From: Paraburkholderia sediminicola
Lineage (GTDB): Bacteria; Pseudomonadota; Gammaproteobacteria; Burkholderiales; Burkholderiaceae
Assembly (NCBI RefSeq): GCF_902859805.1
Contig: NZ_CADIKC010000003.1
Location: 496,001 to 560,000 of the forward strand
Length of the DNA stretch: 64,000 nt
Direction: 5' to 3'
A model generated the notes under the pieces. That model had not been told where the DNA came from. It saw only the letters and a list, made by a program, of their open reading frames with translations, and did not search any database. Made by a program: the position numbers and the translations under genes. Shown piece after piece: positions 36,521-46,895 of the stretch (position 1 is the first letter of the stretch; every line of letters begins with the position of its first letter).

Positions 36521-39398
36521 GACCGTAACACGCGTCACAGCGGATGCGAGCGGCTACACGGCGGAGCTGGAGCGGGCGACTAGGTCCGCGAACGCTTTCC
36601 TGCAGACGCAGGACGACGCTGCCCGTCGCACTGCAGTTGCGCAGCAGGCGATCGCCGAGGCGGCTGCGAACGGCAGCAATGCATCGACGCGGTCGATCAA
36701 CCAGTTCGTTTCGTCGTTGACGCGGCAGGCCGACACCGCCGGCAAGACGACGGCCGAGTTGCTTCGGATGAAAGCAGCGCAGCTCGGCGTATCTGATGCG
36801 GCGGCTGCGTCGATCGCAAAGATCGAGGCGGCGGCTGCGGCGTCTGCGCACGGCAGCGAGGCGGCGCACAGCTTTAGCCTCAACTCGACAGCCGCACGGC
36901 GCGAGCTCGCAGTGCTTGCGCATGAGGCGTCGCAGGGCAGTTATCAGAAGCTGGGCGGCTCGCTTCTCGTGCTCGCGGAGCGAACCGATGCACTCTCGCT
37001 CGTAATGAGCCCGTTGGGCATCGGGCTCGGCGTGACCGCTGCTGCTGCGGCGCTGTTCTTCAAAACCGTCTACGACGGTTCGCAGCAGTACGACGCGTTC
37101 CAGAAGGCAATCGCCAGCACGCACGGTGCACTCGGGCTAACGGCGTCGGATTTTATCGACCTGTCAAACACCATGGTCGACACGCACACGTCGCTGTCGG
37201 CCGCGCGCGACGTGCTTGCCCAGGTCGCGAATACTGGCCGCTTTACCGGCGACGACCTGGCGCTTGCAGGGCGTGCTGCGATCGCGATGGGTGAGGATAC
37301 CGGCGTGAGCGCCGACAAGGCGGTTGAGTCGCTAACTCGCATGCACGACAACGTGTTGCAGTGGCTCGAAACGTATCAGGAACAGCACCACACGTTCTCG
37401 GCGGCTCAGGTCGAGGAGATCGAGGGATTCGTGCGCGCCGGCGATGCGGCCGGCGCGCAGAAGGCCGCGATGCTGGATCTGATCAGTGCACATGAATCTG
37501 TCGCGGCGTCGGCGGAGAAGAATATTGGCGCCGTCATGCGGTGGTGGAACGACTGGGGCGTGATCATCGGCCGCGTTAAGGCGTCGATCATGGATATCGG
37601 CGTGCCGGACAGCATGACGAAGCAGATCGGCGACCAGCTCGCTCGCGTACAGGCCGCGCAACACAACGTCGACCAGCTGAAGGGGGCATCGTCGTTCAGT
37701 GTCGACCAGGCGAAGCAGCAGCTCGCGGTTGAAACTGCCACGCTGAACACGTTGCGCGATCAGCAGGCGGTGCAGTTCAAGACCACGCGCGACGCCGAGG
37801 CGCGTGCGAAAGGCGGCGATGCTGCCGTCGCCGTCAATAAGTATCTGAACAGCACGCAGTATGCGACGCCGGACGATCAGCGCACGCTTGCGGTGAAGAA
37901 GGAAAACGCCGACTACGCGGCTGCGATCAACGATCTGGACAAGACGTCGACGCAGTATGAGGCGGCATCGAAGCGGCACGCGGCGAACCTGCAGCAGATC
38001 GAAAAGGAATTCGAGAGCCGTAACGGATCCAAGGCGGCGGCCTCCGCAGCTGCAGCAGCTGCACAGAATGCAATCAATGCGCAGCTCACCGCGCTCGATG
38101 CGCAGGACAAGGCTGTTGAAACTGGTCTGAAAACGTCGCTCGACCATATCAAGAGCCTGCTGGATCAGGGGTTGATCACGCAGGACGATGCGCTGAGGCA
38201 ATCGCACGAAGCGCGTCAGAAGGCGCTTAACGACGAGCTCGCGATCCAGCAGCAGGAAGAGACGATCGCGCAGGGCAAAAAGCAGAAGTCGGCGATGGAG
38301 AAATATGCCGGCGAGATTGCAGCCACGCGCAAAAAGATCGCCGACAACGATCAGCAGTACACCGACGACTCCGCGAAGCTCGCTGCCAAGCGGGCGTCCG
38401 ACATCAAGGTGTACACCGATGCATTGCAACAGCAGCTCGCGACGCAGCAGGCGGCGGCTGACACGACGCTGGCCGGTCTGAGCATGGGGACGAACGATCG
38501 GGCTGACTACGACCGGCAGATCGCGTTGCGGCAGGACTACGACCGCAAGGTCGCGGACCTCGCGAAGCAGCAGACTGAGCATCGTATCGGGCCGGATCAG
38601 TATGCTGCCGAGCTCGCCGCGACCCAAAGTTACTATGACCAGTCAGTTGCTATCGCGCAGAAGTCGTCAGCGGATATCCGGGCGGCCAACGCGGACTGGA
38701 CGACGGGTGCGAAGCGCGCGATTGCCGACTATGCGGATCAGGCTGGCAACGTTGCAGCGTCGACCGCATCCACGTTTCAGGATGCGTTCAAGGGCATGGA
38801 AGATGCCTTCGCCACTTTCGTGACGACCGGAAAGATCAGCTTCAGCAGCCTTGCCACCAGTGTCATTTCCGACATCGCCCGCATGCAGGCGCGTGCGGCG
38901 ATCTCCGGCCTGTTCAGTTACGCGGAGAGCGCACTCGGCTCGTATTTCGGCGACTCGTCGACGGCAGCGGCGAGCTCGGCTTCCTACGCGTTCCACCTGG
39001 CTGACGGCGGGGCGATCTCAGGGCCGGGCACGTCGACCAGCGACAGCATCCCCGTAATGGCATCGAACGGCGAATACATGATGAAAGCCGAGGCGGTGCG
39101 TCGCATTGGGGTTTCGAATCTCGATGCGATGAATAACGACCGCGCGGTCAATGGTTGGCAGCGCTTTGCGCAGGGCGGTTATATCGGCAATGCGGCGTCG
39201 ACCTCGACGGTGGCACGTGGTGGCGATCTGACCATCGCTCCGCAGATCACCGTGGAAGGTGGTTCGGACGGGAGCGCTAACCAGAAAAATGCTGGTGACC
39301 TCGATCGAAAAATCACGGCGGCGATCCGCGCGGTAGTCGTCAATGAGCGCAAGCAGGGTGGTGCGCTCTGGAAAATGAAAAACGGGATAGCGGGATGA
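36510..39398 (+). CDS. Tail tape measure protein
   Basis: A 962-residue protein that sets tail length. The middle is long, helical and Gln/Ala-rich, with hydrophobic segments near residues 150-190; the C-terminal part (DAFKGMEDAFATFVTTGKIS and MARNLKAE-free lambda-type end MASNGEYMMKAEAVRRIGVS) matches the lambda H tape measure C-terminus. The size predicts a tail of roughly 140 nm by the usual 0.15 nm per residue rule. It overlaps the previous gene by 11 bases. Confidence 0.92.
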   Translation: MANETVTRVTADASGYTAELERATRSANAFLQTQDDAARRTAVAQQAIAEAAANGSNASTRSINQFVSSLTRQADTAGKTTAELLRMKAAQLGVSDAAAASIAKIEAAAAASAHGSEAAHSFSLNSTAARRELAVLAHEASQGSYQKLGGSLLVLAERTDALSLVMSPLGIGLGVTAAAAALFFKTVYDGSQQYDAFQKAIASTHGALGLTASDFIDLSNTMVDTHTSLSAARDVLAQVANTGRFTGDDLALAGRAAIAMGEDTGVSADKAVESLTRMHDNVLQWLETYQEQHHTFSAAQVEEIEGFVRAGDAAGAQKAAMLDLISAHESVAASAEKNIGAVMRWWNDWGVIIGRVKASIMDIGVPDSMTKQIGDQLARVQAAQHNVDQLKGASSFSVDQAKQQLAVETATLNTLRDQQAVQFKTTRDAEARAKGGDAAVAVNKYLNSTQYATPDDQRTLAVKKENADYAAAINDLDKTSTQYEAASKRHAANLQQIEKEFESRNGSKAAASAAAAAAQNAINAQLTALDAQDKAVETGLKTSLDHIKSLLDQGLITQDDALRQSHEARQKALNDELAIQQQEETIAQGKKQKSAMEKYAGEIAATRKKIADNDQQYTDDSAKLAAKRASDIKVYTDALQQQLATQQAAADTTLAGLSMGTNDRADYDRQIALRQDYDRKVADLAKQQTEHRIGPDQYAAELAATQSYYDQSVAIAQKSSADIRAANADWTTGAKRAIADYADQAGNVAASTASTFQDAFKGMEDAFATFVTTGKISFSSLATSVISDIARMQARAAISGLFSYAESALGSYFGDSSTAAASSASYAFHLADGGAISGPGTSTSDSIPVMASNGEYMMKAEAVRRIGVSNLDAMNNDRAVNGWQRFAQGGYIGNAASTSTVARGGDLTIAPQITVEGGSDGSANQKNAGDLDRKITAAIRAVVVNERKQGGALWKMKNGIAG

Positions 39399-39733
39399 CC
39401 GATACGTTCATTTGGGTTCCTACTGTAGCGGGGCTGTCTGGCGACGCGACGCTGAAGGTGCGGAAAGCACAGTTCGGAGACGGATACGCGCAGCGCGTTG
39501 CCGACGGCTTGAACAACCGATCATCGTCCTATCAACTGCAGTTCATTGGCGCTGCCGACAAACTCACCGCGATTCTGGCTTTTCTCGACGCGCACGCTGG
39601 CGCCACGGCTTTCTACTGGACGCCTCTTTTGCGCACGCAATCGCTATTCACGTGTGAGAAGTACACCGAGCCGACCAAAGACGGCGACGTCTACACCATG
39701 ACGGCGCAGTTCGATCAAACCTTCGCACCCTGA
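39395..39733 (+). CDS. Minor tail protein M
   Basis: A 112-residue protein starting MTDTFIWVPTVAGLSGDATL, with VRKAQFGDGYAQRVADGLNN and the closing AQFDQTFAP, all typical of lambda gpM. It belongs to the tail tip. ATGA overlap with the tape measure gene. Confidence 0.92.
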   Translation: MTDTFIWVPTVAGLSGDATLKVRKAQFGDGYAQRVADGLNNRSSSYQLQFIGAADKLTAILAFLDAHAGATAFYWTPLLRTQSLFTCEKYTEPTKDGDVYTMTAQFDQTFAP

Positions 39734-39738
39734 GCACT

Positions 39739-41484
39739 ATGACAGCACTCGTAAAAATCAATCTCGGCACACCGCCGACTGCGGAAGATGGCGACACTAA
39801 CCGCGGTGCCAACGCGAAGTCGAATTCAAATGTCGACGTGTTGAATGCGCAGGCAACGCTTACCAGTGCGCCGGCGGTCATAACGGCACCGCAAGCACTA
39901 ACGGCAGCTTTGCACATCGGTAAGCGGGTCAACATCAGCCTTGCTGCGGGCGGCGTGATCAACCTGCCAGCCGCGTCGACCTGCGCTGCGGACCAAGTAA
40001 CTTTGCTTCGCAATCTTGGTACAACAGTTGTGACGCTCGCTGTCACGACGGGGTCCGGCGATAGCGTGTCTCTCACTCGCCTGAATCCGGGTGAGACGGC
40101 GTTGATGGACACGGACGGCGTGCACGCGTGGTCCGTCCTGATGCGGGGCCGCACGAATAGCGACAACGAGACGGTGAACGGTAACTGCACCGTAAGTGGA
40201 AATGAGATTGTTGGTGGAAGCTTGTCCGTGGTCGGCAAGGTCGCCGGAGCGAATAGCCCCAACCTGCTGTTAAACGGATCCGGCGAGTTTGGTACACGCG
40301 GCTGGGTTCTCGGCCCGCAAATCGCGCAACAGGTGGACACGACCGGGGGTATTGGGCCGTTCTTTACCAACACTACCGCGCTCGCAAACTACACCAATAG
40401 CTCTACTACTGCGTCGTGTCAGGCCGGTCCAGGCATTGTCATGACGGCCTCTTTTGACATAGCAAACTCTGCTACTGCGGGCACCGTAAACGTCTCATTT
40501 GCTGCGTTCAATAGTTCCGGAGCGTTTATCTCTAATCTGGGTGCGCTGAACATTGCTAACGGCTCGGCGCTACAGCGGTACTCAATCACGGGCGCCACAC
40601 CCGCAAGTACGGCGTACGTAGTCGTGTACGTCAACATGACGAGCGTAACGGCAGCGGCGTTTGGTGTTGTGTGGCGACAATTGAAGGTAGAGGCGGGTAC
40701 GGGTACGTCGCTGTACTCGCAAGAGGGTAGCGTAGCGCAAGTCGGTAACGTGTCTAACATCGTTATGAACGGCACGTACCGGAACATGCTGCATAACGCG
40801 CGCTTTCAGGTGAACAATAGGCGCGTCTCACTGCCTTTTACAGCGGGGTCTGGATACCAGTACTGTCTAGATCGGTGGCGCGTTGTCGTGTCCGGTCAAC
40901 AAATCTCCGCTTCGGTGCCTGCTGGCACAGGGTATTGGCAGGTTACTTGCCCCGCTGGTGGTTTCGAGCAAGTTATGGAACCAAACGACGTACTCGGCGG
41001 TACGTACGTTATTAACTGGCTAGGTACCGCTACATGTGAAATGGGGCCGGTGGGTTCCGCAACCGCGCTCGTTAAGGGACAAACATTTACGTTAGCTGCG
41101 CTCTCTAGCATTCAATTCCGATGGAAAAACGGCACTCTAGCGTTACCTCAGATCGAACAAGGCACCGTTCCGACTGCGTTTGAGGCTGTGCCTATGGAAA
41201 TGGAGCGACGCCGCTGTGAATCTTATTGGCGCGCAGTCACTATCGACTTTGAGGGCTACCAATCGGGTGGTCAAAATGCGTATTGGTCTCTGACCTTTCC
41301 TAGTATGCGAAGTACGCCTGTAGGACAGGGACTTACTTGGGGTAGGTCTCCTAGCTACTCGAATATCGGTGCGCCTCCGACCTTCAACTTTTTCCAGGAT
41401 ACTCTAACTTGTATCGCCCCGGTTTCCGCTACCGGGACGTGGTTCGTTGTCGGCTACACCCTCGCTCTGAGTTGTGACCTATGA
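39739..41484 (+). CDS. Tail fibre / receptor-binding protein
   Basis: A 581-residue protein. The N-terminal 140 residues are a beta-rich structural part; then come Thr/Ser/Asn-rich beta segments, and the C-terminal domain (LDRWRVVVSGQQ, LPQIEQGTVPTAFE, RRCESYWRAVTI) resembles receptor-binding ends of many phage fibres. It is inserted between M and L, where lambda has no such gene. From about 40240 to 41480 the DNA has more A/T and rarer codons than its neighbours, which suggests exchange of the host-range part. Confidence 0.75.
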   Translation: MTALVKINLGTPPTAEDGDTNRGANAKSNSNVDVLNAQATLTSAPAVITAPQALTAALHIGKRVNISLAAGGVINLPAASTCAADQVTLLRNLGTTVVTLAVTTGSGDSVSLTRLNPGETALMDTDGVHAWSVLMRGRTNSDNETVNGNCTVSGNEIVGGSLSVVGKVAGANSPNLLLNGSGEFGTRGWVLGPQIAQQVDTTGGIGPFFTNTTALANYTNSSTTASCQAGPGIVMTASFDIANSATAGTVNVSFAAFNSSGAFISNLGALNIANGSALQRYSITGATPASTAYVVVYVNMTSVTAAAFGVVWRQLKVEAGTGTSLYSQEGSVAQVGNVSNIVMNGTYRNMLHNARFQVNNRRVSLPFTAGSGYQYCLDRWRVVVSGQQISASVPAGTGYWQVTCPAGGFEQVMEPNDVLGGTYVINWLGTATCEMGPVGSATALVKGQTFTLAALSSIQFRWKNGTLALPQIEQGTVPTAFEAVPMEMERRRCESYWRAVTIDFEGYQSGGQNAYWSLTFPSMRSTPVGQGLTWGRSPSYSNIGAPPTFNFFQDTLTCIAPVSATGTWFVVGYTLALSCDL

Positions 41485-42164
41485 GCATCAATTCCGATGT
41501 TCAGCAACTAGAACCCGGCTCGCTCATTGAGCTATTCGAGGTCGACTGTACGGCGATCGGCGGCGACATACTGCGCTTTCATGCGCATCTGCAGTCGGCA
41601 TCGATTTTCTGGCAAGGCAACGAGTACAAGCCGTGGCCGATCCAGGCGACAGGCTTTGAGCGCACATCGGACGCACAGCAGCCGTCACCAACGCTGACCG
41701 TTGCCGATATCAACGGCACGATATCGGCGCTTTGCGTATACCTGGACGATCTGGTCGGTGCGAAGATGACGCGACACCGTACGCTCGCGAAGTACCTGGA
41801 TGCGGCGAACTTTCCGGGCGGCAATGCAAGCGCGGATCCGACTGCTGAAATGGCGATCGAAGTGTGGCGGATCGAGCAGAAGAGCGGCGAGCAACCCGGG
41901 CTCACTGTTGAATTCACGCTCTCGTCGCCGCTAGATTTTGGTGGTCAACAGGCACCGTCGCGGCAGATCGTCAGCATATGCCAGTGGAAATATCGCGACG
42001 CTGTGTGCGGCTATACCGGCACAAGTTACTTTGACGTAAATGACAAACCGGTCGACGATCCGGCGCTCGATCGCTGCAGCATGAAAACCAGCGGTTGCGA
42101 GTGCCGCTTCGGCGTCAACAACGAGCTGCCGTTCGGCGGCTTTCTCAGCGACAACCTTTCCTGA
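41481..42164 (+). CDS. Minor tail protein L
   Basis: A 227-residue tail tip protein. The C-terminal part has four spaced cysteines (ICQWKYR, AVCGYTG, DRCSMK, SGCECRFG), which in lambda gpL hold an iron-sulfur cluster. It overlaps the fibre gene by four bases and the K-like gene by one base. A copy of the dispersed palindrome is at 42021-42033. Confidence 0.92.
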   Translation: MSINSDVQQLEPGSLIELFEVDCTAIGGDILRFHAHLQSASIFWQGNEYKPWPIQATGFERTSDAQQPSPTLTVADINGTISALCVYLDDLVGAKMTRHRTLAKYLDAANFPGGNASADPTAEMAIEVWRIEQKSGEQPGLTVEFTLSSPLDFGGQQAPSRQIVSICQWKYRDAVCGYTGTSYFDVNDKPVDDPALDRCSMKTSGCECRFGVNNELPFGGFLSDNLS

Positions 42165-42916
42165 TGAACGACACGATCAAGAGTGCGATCGCGGACCACG
42201 CGCTCGCGGAATACCCGCGCGAGTGCTGCGGGCTGCTAGTGCTGCAGGAAGGGCATGAGGTGTATGTGCCCTGTCGAAACATTGCAGCTCGACCCACTGA
42301 AGACTTCAGATTGGCACCGGAGGACTACGCGCTCGCGGAGGATCTCGGGCCAATCGTCGCCGTTGTGCATTCGCACCCTGGCGGGATGGCGCGGCCGAGC
42401 GGTGCCGATCGGAAAATGTGTGAGCAGAGTGGCATCGATAAGTGGGTGATCGTTTCTCTGGGCGTGCAGTCGGACGGCTCCACGGCAATCGATGAGTGGT
42501 TCGAGTTCGGGCCGACAGGCTATATCGCGCCGCTTCTGGGCCGCCAGTTCGTGCACGGCGTGCACGACTGCTATGACCTCATACGCAGTTACTACCAGCT
42601 TGAGCGGGGCATCCTGCTTCCAGATTTCGAGCGCCGCGACAACTGGTGGGAAGACGGCGCGTCGAATCTGTATCTCGACCACTATCGCGAGGCTGGGTTC
42701 GTCGACGTTGGACCGGCCGCGACGCTGCAGGCCGGCGACATCCTGTTGATGCAGATCCGCAGTAAGAACGACGTGCCGAATCATGCCGGCATCTACCTTG
42801 GCGACGGTGTGATGTTGCATCACATGCACGGGCGACTCTCGGGTCGCACCGTATGGGGCGGCATGTGGACGCAATGCCTTCGGACGGTACTTCGGCATGA
42901 GGAGGTCACTCCATGA
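42164..42916 (+). CDS. Tail assembly protein K-like (JAB/MPN peptidase plus NlpC/P60)
   Basis: A 250-residue two-domain protein. The N-terminal JAB domain has E43-type start (YPRECCGLLV) and the metal motif VVHSHPGGMARPSGADR. The C-terminal NlpC/P60 domain has the catalytic Cys in GVHDCYDLIRSYY and His in VPNHAGIYLG. It is thought to act in tail tip assembly or in local cell-wall opening during infection. The start at 42164 overlaps the gpL stop. Confidence 0.93.
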   Translation: MNDTIKSAIADHALAEYPRECCGLLVLQEGHEVYVPCRNIAARPTEDFRLAPEDYALAEDLGPIVAVVHSHPGGMARPSGADRKMCEQSGIDKWVIVSLGVQSDGSTAIDEWFEFGPTGYIAPLLGRQFVHGVHDCYDLIRSYYQLERGILLPDFERRDNWWEDGASNLYLDHYREAGFVDVGPAATLQAGDILLMQIRSKNDVPNHAGIYLGDGVMLHHMHGRLSGRTVWGGMWTQCLRTVLRHEEVTP

Positions 42917-43500
42917 CAGAACAGCTACGAACAATCCGGCTATATGGGGTACTTGGCGCGCGATTTGGCCGCGTTCATCGTATGGCAGTGTCGTCGACTG
43001 CTGAAGCGATGCGCGCGCTCGGCGTTGTATTGCCCGGATTCAAAAAATTTGTGATCAACGCGAAAGACAACGGACTGACGTTCGCTGTCTTTTTGGGAAA
43101 GCAGAACCTCTCCGAGAATGAGCTCGGTTTCCCGGTTGGCTGTGGCGATGACATCCGCATTGCGCCAGTCCTGATCGGCAGTAAGAATGGTGGAGTTTTC
43201 CAGACGATTTTCGGTGCTGTTCTGTTCGCTGTTGGCGCGGTCTCGACGTACTTCGGTAACCCCTATGGCGGCAACATGATGGCAATGGGCGCCGCGATGG
43301 CGCTTGGTGGCGTCGCGCAGCTGCTCAGCCCGCACGTCTCCGGCCTCAACGGGACAGGGCCGGATAACGGCACGTCGTATTACTTCAATGGGCCGGTCAA
43401 CAGCTCGGCACAAGGTGACGTCGCGCAGGTGGTCATTGGCCGTTTCACGTGCGGGTCGAAGCGAATCAGTTCCGGCATTTACGCGGAGGATCAAACCTGA
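42913..43500 (+). CDS. Tail assembly protein I
   Basis: A 195-residue protein with a ubiquitin-like N-terminal part (TIRLYGVLGARFGRVHRMAV) and a hydrophobic Gly/Ala-rich part (GAVLFAVGAVSTYFG, MMAMGAAMALGGVAQLLSPH), as in lambda gpI. ATGA overlaps with both neighbours. Confidence 0.92.
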   Translation: MTEQLRTIRLYGVLGARFGRVHRMAVSSTAEAMRALGVVLPGFKKFVINAKDNGLTFAVFLGKQNLSENELGFPVGCGDDIRIAPVLIGSKNGGVFQTIFGAVLFAVGAVSTYFGNPYGGNMMAMGAAMALGGVAQLLSPHVSGLNGTGPDNGTSYYFNGPVNSSAQGDVAQVVIGRFTCGSKRISSGIYAEDQT

Positions 43501-46500
43501 TGGTGAACCTAGCTGGATCCAAAGGTGGTGGTGGCGGCTCGACGCCAACGGAGTCGCCCGATAGTCTTCATTCGATCGCGTACGCACGCATACTCGACCT
43601 GATTTCCGAGGGACCGATCCGAGGCCTGGTGAATGGTCTGCAGTCGATCTTTTTCGACGGGACACCGCTGCAAAATTCTGACGGTTCGATGAACTTTCAG
43701 AATGTTGCGGTCGACACCAGACCCGGCACGCCGGACCAAAGTTACTTGTCCGGTTTTCCTGCCGTCGAGAATGAGGTGGCTGTAGGCGTTGCACTCACGT
43801 CAGACGCGCCGTGGGTGCACCAGGTCGAGAATACGCAGTTGACCGCGGTGCGTGTGCGGTTCGGGTTGCCAGCATTGCAGAAGTCCAATCAGTCGACCGG
43901 CGACGTTACTGGCTATCGCGTCGAGTACGCAATCGATCTCGCTGCGGTAGGCGGATCCTTTGCGCAGGTTCTGTCGGGTGCGTTCGATGGCAAGACTACG
44001 TCGCTCTATGAGCGTAGTGTGCGCATCGAACTGCCGACCTCGTCGACCGGCTGGGTCGTGCGGGTGCGTCGGCTCACTGCGAACGCTAACAGTTCGTTGA
44101 TCGCTGACACGATCAATATCGAAGCGATCACGGAGATTATTGACCGCAAGCTGCGCTATCCGATGAGCGCGCTTGTGGGGCTGCAATTCGATGCTCGCTC
44201 GTTCAGCTCGATTCCAACGATCTCATACGACGTCTATGGGATCGAGGTCAGTGTTCCTTCGAACTATGACCCGATCGCGCGTACGTACAGTGGCGTGTGG
44301 GACGGTACGTTCAAGCAGGCGTGGACCGACAGCCCGCCATGGATTTACTACGCTTTCGCGACGAATCCGATTTTCGGGCTTGGCAAGCTCATCGATGCGT
44401 CGATGGTCGATAAGTGGTCGCTCTACGAGATCGCGCAATATTGCGACGTCATGGTGTCAGACGGGAAAGGGGGGATGGAACCCCGCTTTGCGATCAACGC
44501 GGTCATCCAGACGCAGGCCGATGCCTACAAGCTGATGCAGGACATTGCGACGGCGTTCAGGGGCATCTCGTATTGGGGCGCGGGCCAACTTGTTCCCGGC
44601 TGCGATATGCCGACGGATCCCGTATACGTGTACACAAACGCCAACGTACAGGCTGGGTTCAAGTACGTTGGATCTGAGCGGAAGACCCGTTACACGTTCG
44701 CGCAAGTCGCATGGAACGATCCGTCTAATCAGTGCAAGCCGGCGGTCGAGCCTGTACAGGACGATCCCGGTCTTGCGCGATACGGCGTGAACAAGGTGTC
44801 GCTGACCGCCTTCGGCGTGACCTCGCAGGGCTTGGCCCATCGTATCGGCCTGTGGACGCTACTCACAAGCCGCTATGAGACGAACACGGTTAATTTCACA
44901 GTCGGTCTCGACGGCACGCTGACGGGGCCGGGTGACGTCATCGCGGTGGCGGATCCGGCGAAAGCCGGGCGCCGCATCGGCGGGCGGGTGCGGTCAGCGA
45001 CGGATGCGCTGAACATTACGCTCGACAAAGCGCCGATCGTGGCGGCCGGCGACAAGCTGACTGTGATCATGCCGAGCGGAGTGGCGCAAAGTCGATCGGT
45101 GCAGTCCGTCCAGGGTGACGCGGTGCGCGTGACAGCGGCATTCGATTCGGTGCCGGTGCCGGGTGCAGTGTGGATGGTAGAGACGACGGATCTGGTGGGG
45201 CAGCTGTTTCGCGTCGTGAGCGTTCAGGAGGCATCGGACGACGATCAGATCACTTACTCGATCTCGGCTGTCCAGCACGAACCTGGCAAGTATGCGGCCG
45301 TCGACAACGGGGCGGCGATCCAGATACGGCCTGTGACAGTTACGCCACCGTCTGCGCAGGCGCCTCCGGCAAATGTGCGACTGTCGACATACTCGGTGAT
45401 CGATCAGGGCATCTCGAAAACCGTGATGGTTATCGCGTGGGATGCTGCCGCAAACGCTGTGAACTATTTGCCGGAATGGAGGAAGGATAACGGCGAGTGG
45501 GTAACTGCCAATCAGACAGGTGGCCTGCAGGTCGAGATCGTGGGCATCTATCAGGGCACATATCTGGCTCGCGTTCGGGCGCAGAATGCCATGGGGGTGA
45601 CATCGATCCCGGCCTATGGGACCAATACGGATCTCACCGGAAAGACGAGTCCGCCGCCATCGCTGACGTCGCTCACGACAACGACTCAGGTCTTTGCAAT
45701 CCAGCTCGACTGGACGTTTCCTGCTGATGGCTCGGCGGGCGACACGCAGCGCACCGAGATCTGGTATAGCCAGACACCGGATCGCAGCACGGCGGTTAAG
45801 CTGGCCGACTACGCGTATCCGCAAGCGCGTGCGAATCTGATGGGGCTCGCTGCAGGCCGCTCGTTTTTCTTCTGGGGGCGGCTTATCGATACATCCGGCA
45901 ACATCGGACCTTGGTATCCAACGGGCGTGGGTGTGAATGGGCAGAGCAGCAGCGACGCCGACGAGATTCTCTCGTATCTGGCGAACCAGATCACGAAAGA
46001 GCAGCTCGCGCAGGATGTGCTCGCGCCGATTGAAGCAATTCCGGGCATCGAGCAGTCGGTGGAGGAGAATGCTGCGGCCATCACCAATGAGCAGCAGGCG
46101 CGCACTGATGGCGACACGGCGCTTTCCAATCGGCTCGATCAGGTTGTCGCGCAGGTCGTAATTCCACCGATGGCAGGCAGCACGGGGGATTATGCGGGGT
46201 CGACGCAGGTGTATGCCGGCGTGTGGTCTGAGCAGTCTGCGCGTGCCGAGGCGGATCTCGCGCTGGCTAAGAATATCGACACCGTCACGGCGCAGATCTC
46301 GTCGACGAGCACAAAGTTACTTGCGACTGTGCAAACCGAGACGCAGGCGCGCATTGATGCGGACAGCGCGCAGGCGCAGCAGATCACGACGGTTCAGGTG
46401 CAGGCCAACGCGAACGCTGCGGCCGTTCAGACTGTTGCAGCGTCGTATGCGGACATTAACGGCCGTGTGTCGGCGTCCTATCAGATCAAGACGCAGATCA

Positions 46501-46895
46501 CAGCCAACGGCCGGACCTACATAGCCGGGATCGGTGTCGGCGTCGACAACAGCAGCGGCGTTGTCGAATCTACTGTGCTGGTTTCGGCCAGCCGGTTTGC
46601 CGTACTGGATCCGAATGGCACCGCAGTGTCGTCACCGTTCGTTATTCAGGGCGGCCAGACCTTCATTAGTCAGGCATTCATTGGTACTGGGTGGATTCAG
46701 AACGCGATGATCGGGGACGTGATCCAGTCGACGTCGGTAGGGGCGAACGGTCAGCCGCGCTGGAAGCTTGATAAGAATGGGACGCTGACGATGAACGGAG
46801 CCAATTCCGGAAGCGGCTATTTGACGATCAGCGATTCGACGGTGTTGGTCTACGACAATAACGGAACGCTGCGTGTCCGATTGGGGCTCTGGTAA
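43500..46895 (+). CDS. Host specificity protein J
   Basis: A 1131-residue central tail tip protein that contacts the receptor and closes the tube. The start (MVNLAGSKGGGGGSTPTESP, then SLHSIAYARILDLISEGPIR) is the conserved gpJ beginning. Fibronectin type III-like segments lie near residues 615-790, and the C-terminal third has coiled, repeated beta parts. The frame is open from 43449 but the ATG at 43500 overlaps the previous stop. Palindrome copies lie at 43737 and 46312. Confidence 0.94.
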   Translation: MVNLAGSKGGGGGSTPTESPDSLHSIAYARILDLISEGPIRGLVNGLQSIFFDGTPLQNSDGSMNFQNVAVDTRPGTPDQSYLSGFPAVENEVAVGVALTSDAPWVHQVENTQLTAVRVRFGLPALQKSNQSTGDVTGYRVEYAIDLAAVGGSFAQVLSGAFDGKTTSLYERSVRIELPTSSTGWVVRVRRLTANANSSLIADTINIEAITEIIDRKLRYPMSALVGLQFDARSFSSIPTISYDVYGIEVSVPSNYDPIARTYSGVWDGTFKQAWTDSPPWIYYAFATNPIFGLGKLIDASMVDKWSLYEIAQYCDVMVSDGKGGMEPRFAINAVIQTQADAYKLMQDIATAFRGISYWGAGQLVPGCDMPTDPVYVYTNANVQAGFKYVGSERKTRYTFAQVAWNDPSNQCKPAVEPVQDDPGLARYGVNKVSLTAFGVTSQGLAHRIGLWTLLTSRYETNTVNFTVGLDGTLTGPGDVIAVADPAKAGRRIGGRVRSATDALNITLDKAPIVAAGDKLTVIMPSGVAQSRSVQSVQGDAVRVTAAFDSVPVPGAVWMVETTDLVGQLFRVVSVQEASDDDQITYSISAVQHEPGKYAAVDNGAAIQIRPVTVTPPSAQAPPANVRLSTYSVIDQGISKTVMVIAWDAAANAVNYLPEWRKDNGEWVTANQTGGLQVEIVGIYQGTYLARVRAQNAMGVTSIPAYGTNTDLTGKTSPPPSLTSLTTTTQVFAIQLDWTFPADGSAGDTQRTEIWYSQTPDRSTAVKLADYAYPQARANLMGLAAGRSFFFWGRLIDTSGNIGPWYPTGVGVNGQSSSDADEILSYLANQITKEQLAQDVLAPIEAIPGIEQSVEENAAAITNEQQARTDGDTALSNRLDQVVAQVVIPPMAGSTGDYAGSTQVYAGVWSEQSARAEADLALAKNIDTVTAQISSTSTKLLATVQTETQARIDADSAQAQQITTVQVQANANAAAVQTVAASYADINGRVSASYQIKTQITANGRTYIAGIGVGVDNSSGVVESTVLVSASRFAVLDPNGTAVSSPFVIQGGQTFISQAFIGTGWIQNAMIGDVIQSTSVGANGQPRWKLDKNGTLTMNGANSGSGYLTISDSTVLVYDNNGTLRVRLGLW

